Under the pieces are notes generated by a model. The model searched no databases and was not told where the DNA came from. It was given only the letters and a program-made list of their open reading frames with translations. 64,000 bases of DNA, from positions 201,361 to 265,360 of the forward strand of contig DASZTS010000029.1 of assembly GCA_035547915.1 (NCBI GenBank). Direction: 5' to 3'. Each line of letters begins with the position of its first letter. Within the stretch, counting starts at the first letter, position 1. Of the stretch, positions 1 through 8,136 are shown in pieces. The translations under genes and the position numbers were made by a program. This DNA comes from DASSFG01 sp035547915 (GTDB lineage: Bacteria; Planctomycetota; Planctomycetia; Pirellulales; JAICIG01).

Positions 1-2
1 AG

Positions 3-2039
3 CCGCAGATGACCTACTCGACGGCGCTGCAAACGATGGTCTTCTGCGCCGCGGAGCCCGCCACCAACCTGGCGCTCATCAAGAGGAATGCCCTGTGGCT
101 GGAGCAGAACCAGAAGAAGGCCGGCGCGATGATGGGCGCTTGGGGCTATCCGCAGGCCGAGGGCGACAATTCGAACAGTCAGTTCGCGCTGCTCGCGCTG
201 CACGAGGCAGAGCGAGTCGGGGCCGAAGTGAACGACCGCACCTGGGAGTTGGCCCGCAACTATTGGGTCCAGAATCAGAACGCCAATGGTTCCTGGGGCT
301 ACAAACCGACGCTGAGCGGCACGGGCAGCATGACCTGCGCCGGCATCGCGGCATTGGTCATTTCCAGCGATCGTCTGAACCAGGGCGATGCCGAGGCCGA
401 TGGCGATCACGTTACCTGCTGCGGCGAACAACAAGACAACAGCAACCTCGACCGAGCCCTGAATTGGATGGGGCGCAATTTCTCCGTACACTCCAACCCC
501 GGCAGCCAGGGAAATCAAGGATGGTTGTTCTACTACCTGTACGGCGTCGAGCGGGCCGGCAGGTTGACGAATCAGCGGTTCCTCGGCGGCCACGATTGGT
601 ATCGCGAGGGGGCCGAATTGCTCGTCGGCCTGCAAGACGAACTATCGGGCTATTGGAAAGGCACAGGCCACGCCGAAGACGATCCCCATCTGGGCACCGC
701 CCTGGCGCTACTCTTCCTGGCCAAGGGGCGGCGGCCGGTGCTCTGCGCCAAACTGAAACACGAACCGCTCGACGATTGGAACCGCCACCGTAGCGATCTC
801 AGCAACCTCACCTCGTACGTCGAGACGCGCTGGGGACGAGACCTCACCTGGCAGGTCATCGACGCGGGGACGGCTCACACGGAGGATCTGCTCGAGGCGC
901 CGGTGATCTATCTCAGCGGCAGTTCACCACCCCGCTTCAGCGACGAGCAGGTGGAGCGGCTGCGCGAGTACGTCAATCAGGGCGGTTTTATCCTGGCCGA
1001 GGCGACTTGCGAAGGAGGCGATTTTGAAAACGGATTCGAAGCACTCATGAAGCGGGTCTTCCCCGAACCGGAGTATCGCCTGCACGACCTGCCGCTCGAC
1101 CACCCGGCGTACACCGCCGAGGGACGGGTCGATACGAGCGTCTTTCCGATCAATCGCACACTCAAGGGCATCGATGTCGGCTGCCGCACGAGCGTTATCT
1201 TCGCACCGGCCGAGCTGCGTTTGTCTTGCTTCTGGGAACTCGCCCGGCCGGGCCGTGAAAAGGGGTTCTCGCCGACGGTGCAGTCGCAGATCGATGCGGC
1301 CCGATCGCTGGGCGCAAACATCCTGGCCTACGCGACCAACCGCGAGGTGAGATACAAGCTCGACATGGCCCACGAGATTGCCACCGAACAGGTGATCGAC
1401 CCCTTCGAGCGAGCCAAGCTCTACGTCGCCAAGGTCAAGCACGGCGGAAGCTGGAATGCCGCGCCCGGCGCGCTCATGAACTTGCTGCAAGTCGTCAGCC
1501 GCGAGACAGGCCTGCGCGTGAGTACCGACCAGCGCGAGGTCGGACTCGCCGATCCCAAGATCTTCGAGTATCCCATTCTCTATATGCATGGCCGCAGCGC
1601 TTTCCGCCTGAGCGAAGAGGAACGCAAGCAGCTCAAGACGTATGTCGAGCGCGGCTGCGTCATCTTGGCCGACGCCGTTTGCGGCAGCGACGCGTTCGTC
1701 AAAGCGTTCCGCGCCGAGATACAGCAGACGTTCGGAAAGCCTTTGGAACCGGTTCCCGCCAACCACCCGCTGTTCACGACCAAATACGGCGGTTTCGATC
1801 TGAAGAGCGTACACCGGCGCGAGCCGCACCGCGGCAGTGGCGTGCTCAAGTCGGCGATCGAAAACGCCCAGCCGGAATTGGAGGGACTGAAGCTCGATGA
1901 TCGCTTCGTCATCCTCTTCTCGCCGCTCGACATCAGTTGCGCCCTGGAGCGGCACGAGTCGCTCGAATGCCCCGGCTATGTGCGTGAAGATGCCGCGAGA
2001 ATCGGCCTAAATCTCGTGCTCTACGCGATGGAGCAATAA
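3..2039 (+). CDS. Prenyltransferase-repeat / double DUF4159 protein (5' end outside window)
   Basis: The frame is open to the left edge, so the N-terminus is missing; the first in-window ATG is at 9. The first ~240 residues carry alpha/alpha-barrel (squalene cyclase-like) repeats with QW-like motifs (GAWGYPQAEGDNSNSQ, NGSWGY). Two DUF4159-like domains follow, at about residues 280-420 and 470-650, each with a pattern of the type 'YLSG..FS.EQ..RLREYVNQGG.ILAEA'. DUF4159 resembles a class-I glutamine-amidotransferase fold without an obvious catalytic triad. The combination is common in planctomycetes, and its function is not established. The missing start probably held a signal peptide (inference). 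Confidence 0.8.
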   Translation, partial: PQMTYSTALQTMVFCAAEPATNLALIKRNALWLEQNQKKAGAMMGAWGYPQAEGDNSNSQFALLALHEAERVGAEVNDRTWELARNYWVQNQNANGSWGYKPTLSGTGSMTCAGIAALVISSDRLNQGDAEADGDHVTCCGEQQDNSNLDRALNWMGRNFSVHSNPGSQGNQGWLFYYLYGVERAGRLTNQRFLGGHDWYREGAELLVGLQDELSGYWKGTGHAEDDPHLGTALALLFLAKGRRPVLCAKLKHEPLDDWNRHRSDLSNLTSYVETRWGRDLTWQVIDAGTAHTEDLLEAPVIYLSGSSPPRFSDEQVERLREYVNQGGFILAEATCEGGDFENGFEALMKRVFPEPEYRLHDLPLDHPAYTAEGRVDTSVFPINRTLKGIDVGCRTSVIFAPAELRLSCFWELARPGREKGFSPTVQSQIDAARSLGANILAYATNREVRYKLDMAHEIATEQVIDPFERAKLYVAKVKHGGSWNAAPGALMNLLQVVSRETGLRVSTDQREVGLADPKIFEYPILYMHGRSAFRLSEEERKQLKTYVERGCVILADAVCGSDAFVKAFRAEIQQTFGKPLEPVPANHPLFTTKYGGFDLKSVHRREPHRGSGVLKSAIENAQPELEGLKLDDRFVILFSPLDISCALERHESLECPGYVREDAARIGLNLVLYAMEQ

Positions 2040-2047
2040 GGACAGGA

Positions 2048-2086
2048 CAGCCCCCTCTCCCTCCGGGAGAGGGCTGGGGTGAGGGC
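2048..2086. repeat. Palindromic intergenic element (CCCTCTCCC/GGGAGAGGG)
   Basis: Nine nucleotides after the DUF4159 stop there is a perfect 9-bp inverted repeat, CCCTCTCCC (2053-2061) and GGGAGAGGG (2065-2073), around a 3-nt loop. It is followed by CTGGGGTGAGGG. This form is that of a dispersed REP-like palindrome seen in intergenic regions of many GC-rich bacteria. It could also act as a transcript-end hairpin for the upstream gene, but no T-run follows. The dispersed-repeat reading rests on general familiarity with the motif, not a genome search. Confidence 0.55.
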
Positions 2087-2121
2087 AGTTGGCCTGCTCT
2101 TGGGCACCCCGATATGTTGGT

Positions 2122-2556
2122 CTAGAGATTGGCCGAACGAAGAGCCGTTTCAACCACCCACGACAAGACAACAAGGATGCCAAACGCCACGAGTAGATCG
2201 AAAACGATCCCGAAGGCACTTAGTTTTGCGAGTGCACGAAGGCCCCATGGCGTGCGAGAGATGCCTACAAGTTCAGCGTTGTATTTTGCCATAATCTTCG
2301 GATCGCGGTTGAATTCAGGGGACCCCCAAACATAGTTGGGAATGATATTATTGGCATTCGGACTCCGCTGTCCGGGCCCCGGAACTGGCCCCTCTTGGAA
2401 ATGGACCGGCCAGCCGTGGCCAAACTTGAGAATCGTCGTCGAACCGGCACCGAAAAACACGTGGCAACGCGAGTTCATCAACGCGAGCACGACGATGGCG
2501 ACGCTCATTACCGCGAATGTCACCGGATGAAAGCGGAATCGTTTCAAGGACGACAT
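2122..2556 (-). CDS. Small membrane protein, unknown function
   Basis: This 144-aa protein has one hydrophobic segment near the N-terminus (about residues 12-28) and another near the C-terminus (about 112-135). A Pro/Gly/Asn-rich stretch that is probably extracytoplasmic lies between them. I do not recognise the family. It stands between a convergent DUF4159 gene and a co-oriented DUF1080 gene about 80 nt upstream. The coding call rests on the two plausible membrane segments and the absence of a better overlapping frame. It could be a lineage-specific orphan. Confidence 0.55.
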   Translation of the reverse strand: MSSLKRFRFHPVTFAVMSVAIVVLALMNSRCHVFFGAGSTTILKFGHGWPVHFQEGPVPGPGQRSPNANNIIPNYVWGSPEFNRDPKIMAKYNAELVGISRTPWGLRALAKLSAFGIVFDLLVAFGILVVLSWVVETALRSANL

Positions 2557-2635
2557 CTGAGATCAACAATCGCGACCGCGTTGTCTAGCTCTCGTCGAAC
2601 GCCATTCGACTTCGCACTTCGAACTCTTCCGCCGC

Positions 2636-3361
2636 CTACGGCAACTCGCGCACCCGAAGATTCTTGAACTCGACCGGTGCGCCTTCCGATTCGAGGCATA
2701 GGTAGCCGCTGCGGGGCTCGCAGCCGGTGCCGCCTGACACTTCTTCGCCGTTGACCCACAGCCGCACTTCGCCGTTGATGGCCCGCACGTAGTAGTGGTT
2801 CCATTGTCCCACGCCCTTGCTGAGCTGTTTGCGCGGGAAGCTGCGCTCACCGCCGGGCGACCGCGGTTCGAACGGTGTCATCTTCGCCGTCTTCGTGGGA
2901 AAGACATCGCCGTTGGTGGTGAACCAATCGGCCTTCTTCCCGGTCTGCTTCTCGAACAGTTCCGTGTAGCCGTGGTCGAGCACTTGCACCTCGATGCCGG
3001 CGGGAAGGTCGCCCGGTTTGAGGCCGTTTAGCGATTCTTCGGATCCCCAAACGAACACTCCCGAATTGCCGCCGGACTGCAAGTGGCGCCACTCGACGAC
3101 CAACTCGAAGTTCGTGAGCGGCTTCTGGCTGCGAATCACGCCCACGGGGCGGCCGGTGCAACGGATCAGTCCATCCTGCCACGACCAGGTCTCTGCATTG
3201 CAGTTGACGTTCACAAAGTCCTCTTCGCCGAGCGCCTTCCATCCCGGCCCCTGCCCGTCGACGAAAGCTTTGCGCAGTTCGGCCTCGTCGGCGACGGCGG
3301 GAGCGACTGTGAGAAAGAGGGAAATTGAAAGGCCGGCGAGCAGGTTACGGTACATCGGCAT
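2636..3361 (-). CDS. DUF1080 (3-keto-disaccharide hydrolase-type) secreted protein
   Basis: This 241-aa protein has a signal peptide (residues 1-24, cleavage near APAVADEA). A DUF1080/LamG-like jelly-roll domain fills the rest: W..G.G..W.V.DG.I, then LVVEWRHLQSGGNSGVFVWG, GIEVQVLDHG and GQWNHYYVRAINGEVRLWVNGEEVSGG. DUF1080 proteins are exported and greatly expanded in planctomycetes; characterised members bind or cleave (3-keto-)glycosides. The downstream neighbour is a Tat-exported Gfo/Idh/MocA oxidoreductase. Such pairs are proposed to act on 3-keto sugars outside the cytoplasm, which fits oxidation followed by hydrolysis. The substrate is unknown. Confidence 0.85.
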   Translation of the reverse strand: MPMYRNLLAGLSISLFLTVAPAVADEAELRKAFVDGQGPGWKALGEEDFVNVNCNAETWSWQDGLIRCTGRPVGVIRSQKPLTNFELVVEWRHLQSGGNSGVFVWGSEESLNGLKPGDLPAGIEVQVLDHGYTELFEKQTGKKADWFTTNGDVFPTKTAKMTPFEPRSPGGERSFPRKQLSKGVGQWNHYYVRAINGEVRLWVNGEEVSGGTGCEPRSGYLCLESEGAPVEFKNLRVRELP

Positions 3362-3421
3362 CGGGTCGCCTCGTTGGTGCGGCTTCTGAAAAGGTGTGCG
3401 GTTTGCCCCGGCTCGTTGGCT

Positions 3422-4795
3422 TCAGACCAGGTTCCAGCCCTTCCGATACTCACGTCGAATCCACGCGTCGGCTTCCGGGGCGTTGGTCACGCGCAGGTTT
3501 TCGGCATCCCACTCCAACCGCTTGCCGGCGCGGAAGGCGACGTTGCCCAGATGATTGGCTTCCGTCAGCCGGCCGGCATATTCGAAATTGCACGTGGTCG
3601 GCGCGCCGGTCCGGCAGGCGTTCAGCCACTCCTTGTAATGTCCGGGCGAACTGGGGATCGAAGGTTCGGGCGGCTGAAAACCGACGAACTGGTCGGCGGG
3701 CAACAGCGCGTGTTTGGAGTAATCGGCCAACAGCAGTCCGCGGTCACCGACGAGCAACACACCGTTATCCCAGTGCGGGATGCGCCCTTCGCCGAGGACG
3801 GTCGGCTTGTTCGTGCCTTGGTACCAGGTCAGCCGCACCGGCGGCAAACTGCCGCGCTGGCCGTATTCATAGGTCACCTGCATCGAGGCAGGCGCCAGTT
3901 CGGGATGCGGGGCCGGACCCGCGGCCTCGATGGTAAGTGGCTGGTCGAGTTTCAGCGCCCAGAAGGGGAGGTCGATCCAGTGGCTGCCCAGATCGGACAT
4001 GGTGCCGTTGCCGAAATCCCACCAGCGATACCATTTCGGGCCGGGCACATAGACGTTGTGAAAGGGCCGTTGCGGCGCCGGCCCCAGCCACAGGTCCCAA
4101 TCGAGCCACGAAGGTATCGGCTCGCCCGTCGTCGGGCGGTCCTGCATCGAGACGATATCGCCGTGTTTCGCGGCCTCTTCGGGCGATTGCCAGCCCCAGG
4201 CCCGCGATACCCAAACGTGAACCTCGCGCACCGGCCCGACCGCGCCGGCTTCGACCAGTTCGACGACGCGGCGGTAATTGTCGCCAGCGTGAATTTGCGT
4301 GCCCATCTGCGTAGCGACCTTGGCCTGCGCCGCCGCGCGGCGCACGAGACGCGCCTCGTAGACGTTGTGAGTCAGCGGTTTTTCACAATAGACATGCTTG
4401 CCGAGTTGCAGGGCCGGCAGCGTGGCGAAGGCATGCGTGTGTTCGCACGTGCTGACCACCACGGCGTCGAATTCCTGCGCTCGTTCGAACACGCGGCGAA
4501 AGTCGGTGAACTTGCGGGCACGCGGATACTTGGCCGCCGCCGAGTCGAGGTTGTTCTGGTTCACGTCGCAGAGCGCGACGATATTCTCGCCCTGAGCGGC
4601 GACGCCCTCGAGATTCGCCGCGCCCCGTCCGCCGCAGCCGATGACCGCGACGTTCAGCTTCTCATTCAAATTCCTGCCGCGCACGACGGCCGGGGCGATC
4701 AACGTCGCCGCTGCGCCGACGGTTACCCGCTTCACGAAATCGCGCCGCCGCAAGCTTCGGCCCGATCGATCCGCCCGCTGATGACTCGATGGCAT
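3422..4795 (-). CDS. Tat-exported Gfo/Idh/MocA family oxidoreductase
   Basis: This 457-aa protein starts at 4795, where GGGAGG lies about 9 nt upstream; the frame is open to 4924, but that extension is Arg-rich and lacks support. A twin-arginine signal (RRRDFVKR followed by an Ala-rich h-region) precedes a Rossmann fold with NVAVIGCGGRGAANLEG. The family signature EKPLTHNVYEARL, which carries the catalytic-type EKP lysine, follows near residue 140. Members are NAD(P)-dependent sugar or inositol dehydrogenases. Tat export implies folding with the cofactor before secretion. The neighbouring DUF1080 gene suggests a shared sugar substrate (inference). Confidence 0.9.
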   Translation of the reverse strand: MPSSHQRADRSGRSLRRRDFVKRVTVGAAATLIAPAVVRGRNLNEKLNVAVIGCGGRGAANLEGVAAQGENIVALCDVNQNNLDSAAAKYPRARKFTDFRRVFERAQEFDAVVVSTCEHTHAFATLPALQLGKHVYCEKPLTHNVYEARLVRRAAAQAKVATQMGTQIHAGDNYRRVVELVEAGAVGPVREVHVWVSRAWGWQSPEEAAKHGDIVSMQDRPTTGEPIPSWLDWDLWLGPAPQRPFHNVYVPGPKWYRWWDFGNGTMSDLGSHWIDLPFWALKLDQPLTIEAAGPAPHPELAPASMQVTYEYGQRGSLPPVRLTWYQGTNKPTVLGEGRIPHWDNGVLLVGDRGLLLADYSKHALLPADQFVGFQPPEPSIPSSPGHYKEWLNACRTGAPTTCNFEYAGRLTEANHLGNVAFRAGKRLEWDAENLRVTNAPEADAWIRREYRKGWNLV

Positions 4796-4949
4796 ACAGA
4801 AGTTCCTCCCGCTTGACGGCCTGCGCCGCATCGTATCGGCCGAGATCGTGAATAGCAAGTTTCTTGCTGTCGAGGGCCGCCGGCGCGTCTCGGACCAGCA
4901 GTCGGTCCTGATAAGTGGAGCCATCCAACTTTACGAAGAGGGTTTTCAA
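4662..4949 (-). CDS. Possible small ORF coupled to ackA (TTG start)
   Basis: A 95-aa frame starts at a TTG that overlaps the ackA TGA in a TTGA junction, with GGAG 5 nt upstream. The first ~50 residues (KTLFVKLDGSTYQD..., AIHDLGRYDAAQAVKREELL) have a balanced composition and GC-rich third positions, whereas the other frames there are Arg-rich. The second half overlaps the start of the Gfo/Idh/MocA gene and looks like shadow sequence. It may be a short coupled gene or a remnant whose stop has drifted. No family is recognised. Confidence 0.3.
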   Translation of the reverse strand: MKTLFVKLDGSTYQDRLLVRDAPAALDSKKLAIHDLGRYDAAQAVKREELLYAIESSAGGSIGPKLAAARFREAGNRRRSGDVDRPGRRARQEFE

Positions 4950-6151
4950 CTCGGCTCCAAGCCGGCCACCAACTTCACGATCGTCAGCTCTTCGTCGGTG
5001 TGGATCACACGAACCGGAACCGAGCTGTCATCCGCCGAAATGATCGGCTCGTGTGCGTGATTGCGGCGGTCGTCGAGCAAGATGCCCAAGAACGACAAAT
5101 CGTCGCAGATCAGGGCGCGTACTTCAGCAGCGTGCTCGCCGATGCCACCCGAGAATACCAGTCCGTCGATGCCGCCTAGCGCCGCGGCGAAGGCGCCAAC
5201 GGTCTTCTTAGCCTGATAGCAAAACAGAGCGACCGCGTCCCGGGCCCGCTCGTCGTGTTCCCGCCGCGCGAGCAAGTCGCGCATGTCAGAACTGGTCTCG
5301 GAGATGCCCAACAGACCCGAACGCCGATTGACCATCTCGTGAAACTCGGCCGGCGACAGCCCCTTCTCATCGAGCAGGTATCTCACCAGCCCCGGATCGA
5401 AATCGCCCGACCGCGTGCTCATGACCAACCCCGCGGTGGGCGTGAAGGCCATGGTCGTATCGATACACTTACCACCCGAAACCGCGGCCATGCTCGCCCC
5501 GTTTCCCAAGTGCGCCAAAACGACGCGTCGGGCTGCTACGGTGGGATCAAGTCGCGTCAACTCGTCCATCAGGTAAGCGTACGAAAGGCCGTGAAAGCCG
5601 TAACGGCGGATACCCTCCTCGGCATATTTACGGGGAACAGCAAGCAGCCGTGCCATGACCGGCAGATCTCGATGGAAGGTCGTGTCGAAACAGGCAGCCT
5701 GGCGCACGTGCGGCGTCGCTTTCGAAAACGCTTCGATCAACTCGATCTCGCCCGGCAGGTGTTCGGGGTCGAAAGGCGCCATGCGCCGCAGCTCTTCGAG
5801 TACTTTCTGATCGATCCAGCACGGTTCGATCAACGTCGGGCCGCCATGCACGATGCGGTGGCCAATGGCGGACAAGCCGCGCAGATCGGTCCGCGCGCCG
5901 AGCCAATTGGCGAGCTGCCCGACGGCCTCGGCATGTCCGCCGGTGACGAGAGGCGTACGGACGGTCTTGCCCGTCTCCGCATCGACGGCGTTGAGCGCGC
6001 CGTCGGCCAAGCCGATTCGGTCGATGGCTCCCGACAGTTGTCGCCGCGGCTCGTCCGTGACGTCGAACAACGCGAACTTGATGCTCGAGGAACCGCCGTT
6101 GACGGCTAATATGGTTCGCGATGGCTCCGCGGCGCGAGGTTTCGTGTGCAT
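4946..6151 (-). CDS. ackA: Acetate kinase
   Basis: This 401-aa protein has the normal length for acetate kinase and carries its ordered signatures: N-terminal ILAVNGGSSSIKFALF, GHRIVHGG, FDTTFHRDLP with the catalytic-type Asp, RYGFHGLSYAYL, HLGNGASMAAV, STRSGDFDPGL and C-terminal FSGGIGEHAAEVR. It interconverts acetyl phosphate plus ADP and acetate plus ATP in the cytosol, in overflow or fermentative acetate metabolism. No phosphotransacetylase gene is adjacent. It is co-oriented with the genes on both sides. The ATG at 6151 has only a weak purine-rich ribosome-binding site. Confidence 0.95.
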   Translation of the reverse strand: MHTKPRAAEPSRTILAVNGGSSSIKFALFDVTDEPRRQLSGAIDRIGLADGALNAVDAETGKTVRTPLVTGGHAEAVGQLANWLGARTDLRGLSAIGHRIVHGGPTLIEPCWIDQKVLEELRRMAPFDPEHLPGEIELIEAFSKATPHVRQAACFDTTFHRDLPVMARLLAVPRKYAEEGIRRYGFHGLSYAYLMDELTRLDPTVAARRVVLAHLGNGASMAAVSGGKCIDTTMAFTPTAGLVMSTRSGDFDPGLVRYLLDEKGLSPAEFHEMVNRRSGLLGISETSSDMRDLLARREHDERARDAVALFCYQAKKTVGAFAAALGGIDGLVFSGGIGEHAAEVRALICDDLSFLGILLDDRRNHAHEPIISADDSSVPVRVIHTDEELTIVKLVAGLEPS

Positions 6152-6230
6152 CGTTCTGACCGTCCGTTCGGCGGGCTCGCCGGTGCAAGATCAGCTTGCC
6201 TAAAGACCGGTCGGCCCTTTACCGTGCGGC

Positions 6231-7157
6231 CTACTGCCGCATGCCGAGCACGGCGAAGTACCCGGCGATGATGAGCGCGTTCATGGCCAGCGCGCCGTAG
6301 AAGAAACGGTTGCCGCGCGCACTGAGCGGGCGGTTCGACAATCCCAGCAACAGCACGACGCCCAGCGAATAAATCAATAGCGGGGGGCAGGGAATGCCCA
6401 AAACGGCCGTCCACCAGGCGCGGCGCGCCGCGCGGTCGTCGTAGTCGGTCGCGCTACCCTTCCGGCCCTTCGATTGGCCGGCACCGGCGGTCGACGCACC
6501 GCCCCACGCCGGTACGACGATTTTCAAATCTTCGTCTTCTGTCGAACGCGGCACCCGCGCGGGCAGGGGCGGTGCAACCTTCGTCGCCGAACCTCCGTTC
6601 ATCGAAGGTGCGTTCACGGCCGGACCTACAGGAGGCAACGGCGGAAGAGTCAGGGGCGGCATCGGCGAAGCGGCCGGTGCGGCAGCGGCACGGGCCGGCG
6701 CTCCGGGTGGTGGCGCGGGTGCAACGGTCGGTGGGGGCGGCATCGGAAACGTCCTCGGCGCCCTGACCGCCGGCGCGGCCCCCGCGGCAGGCGTGCCCAA
6801 CGACGCCGGTCCCGGGGCAGGAGCGATCTTGGGAGCCGCTCCTTCGCGCATCGTGCCGCAAGACCAACAAGCCGGAAACTGTCCCATCACCTGTTCGCCA
6901 CACTTGGGACATTTCCACGCCGGCGGCGCCGGTCTGGCTGCCGGCTTGGCCTTGGGAATCGGAAACAGAAGCTGCATCGCCCGTTCGAAATCGGGCGGAC
7001 TCACTTGCACCTGCACACGTCCGGCGGGGGCGCCGTCGGCGCCCTTCTCCGGCTCGCTCAGCACAGCCGGAATGCCCGCCGCTTCGAGCTTGCCGCGAAT
7101 CAAATCAGCTTCGCCGGTGCTGCGAAGAGCCGCGACGGTAAGGAGATTCTCGGCCAT
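6231..7157 (-). CDS. DUF2007-like / zinc-ribbon membrane protein
   Basis: This 308-aa protein has three parts. Residues 1-65 resemble DUF2007 (LLTVAALRSTGEADLIRGKLEAAGIPAVLSE), a small domain of the 'putative signal transducing protein' type. Residues 80-105 form a zinc ribbon, CPKCGEQ...CWSCG. A long Pro/Ala-rich linker (about 110-215) leads to two C-terminal hydrophobic segments (about 240-262 and 280-302), which would anchor the protein in the membrane. It lies 24 nt downstream of the ABC ATPase gene and may belong to the same transcript. The function is unknown; the layout suggests a tethered sensor or adaptor (inference). Confidence 0.7.
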   Translation of the reverse strand: MAENLLTVAALRSTGEADLIRGKLEAAGIPAVLSEPEKGADGAPAGRVQVQVSPPDFERAMQLLFPIPKAKPAARPAPPAWKCPKCGEQVMGQFPACWSCGTMREGAAPKIAPAPGPASLGTPAAGAAPAVRAPRTFPMPPPPTVAPAPPPGAPARAAAAPAASPMPPLTLPPLPPVGPAVNAPSMNGGSATKVAPPLPARVPRSTEDEDLKIVVPAWGGASTAGAGQSKGRKGSATDYDDRAARRAWWTAVLGIPCPPLLIYSLGVVLLLGLSNRPLSARGNRFFYGALAMNALIIAGYFAVLGMRQ

Positions 7158-7181
7158 GAGACTATTGTAGCTTAGACTCTA

Positions 7182-8108
7182 TCAGGCGGTGATACCCTTA
7201 GTTAGCTCCATAAAGGCCGTTTCTAGGTTGACTTCCTCTTCTTTGAAGAGGGTGAGTTGAAAACCGGCACCGATCAGCGCACCCGCCAAGTGACTATAGT
7301 CGGTCTCGCCCGCGGCGATGGTCACGGTGAGCACGCCGTTGGTGGCGGCCACCCGCTCGACCTTCGGCTGCCCTTCGAGCAACCGGACCGCCGAGGCGCT
7401 ATCTCCCACCAGACCGATCTTCAGGGTCGGCTGCCGCCGCACGCGGCGCATCACTTCCTCGACATCGGAATTCACCAGCAGCTCACCGCGTTCGATAATG
7501 CCGATCTTGTTACAGATATCGGCCAGCTCTGGCAGAATATGGCTGGAAACCATGATGGTTTTGCCCATCTTCCGCAGTTCCTTGAGCAACTGGCGGATTT
7601 CGATGCGAGCGCGGGGATCGAGTCCGCTTGCCGGCTCATCGAGCAACAGGACCTGTGGATCGTGCAATAAAACTCGCGCCAGTCCCAAGCGTTGCGTCAT
7701 ACCGCGCGACAGGCTGGTAACGAGCGCTTGCCGTTTGTAGCCCAAGTCGACCAGATCGAGCACCTCGTCACACTTCTTGCGGCGCTGCGCACCCTTGATG
7801 CGATAGGCCGCCGCGAAGAACTCCAGATACTCGATCACCTTCATGTCGTCGTACACGCCGAAGAAGTCGGGCATGTAGCCGATCGCCCGGCGGATGTCCT
7901 TCGGCCGCGTATAGATCGAGTAACCGCAGACGTACGCCTCGCCCCAGGTGGGGTTGAGCAGCGTCGCCAGGATCTTCATCGTGGTGGTCTTGCCCGAGCC
8001 GTTCGGCCCGATGAAGCCGAACACGTCCCCCGCATCGAGCTTGATGTCGAGGTGGCTGATGGCGTGTAAGTCGCCATAGACCTTGGTAAGGTCGCGAGTT
8101 TCGATCAC
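7182..8108 (-). CDS. ABC transporter ATP-binding protein (ABC-2/NatA type)
   Basis: This 308-aa nucleotide-binding subunit has Walker A GPNGSGKTT (about residues 34-42), signature LSRGMTQR (about 134), Walker B VLLLDEPASGLD (about 152) and the switch histidine in MVSSHILPEL. The last ~90 residues form the C-terminal extension usual in ABC-2 export ATPases. It is 28 nt downstream of the large membrane protein gene. No ABC-2 permease is encoded next to it, which is unusual. Its partner may be the DUF2007/zinc-ribbon protein, the large membrane protein or a permease elsewhere. Confidence 0.9.
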   Translation of the reverse strand: MIETRDLTKVYGDLHAISHLDIKLDAGDVFGFIGPNGSGKTTTMKILATLLNPTWGEAYVCGYSIYTRPKDIRRAIGYMPDFFGVYDDMKVIEYLEFFAAAYRIKGAQRRKKCDEVLDLVDLGYKRQALVTSLSRGMTQRLGLARVLLHDPQVLLLDEPASGLDPRARIEIRQLLKELRKMGKTIMVSSHILPELADICNKIGIIERGELLVNSDVEEVMRRVRRQPTLKIGLVGDSASAVRLLEGQPKVERVAATNGVLTVTIAAGETDYSHLAGALIGAGFQLTLFKEEEVNLETAFMELTKGITA

Positions 8109-8136
8109 GCCGCTGGCTCCCGATTAAGCGCTAGGT

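Noticed and set aside
924..1955. 343-aa antisense frame over the DUF4159 gene
   Set aside because: Shadow of a well-supported gene, with no domain or ribosome-binding site evidence.
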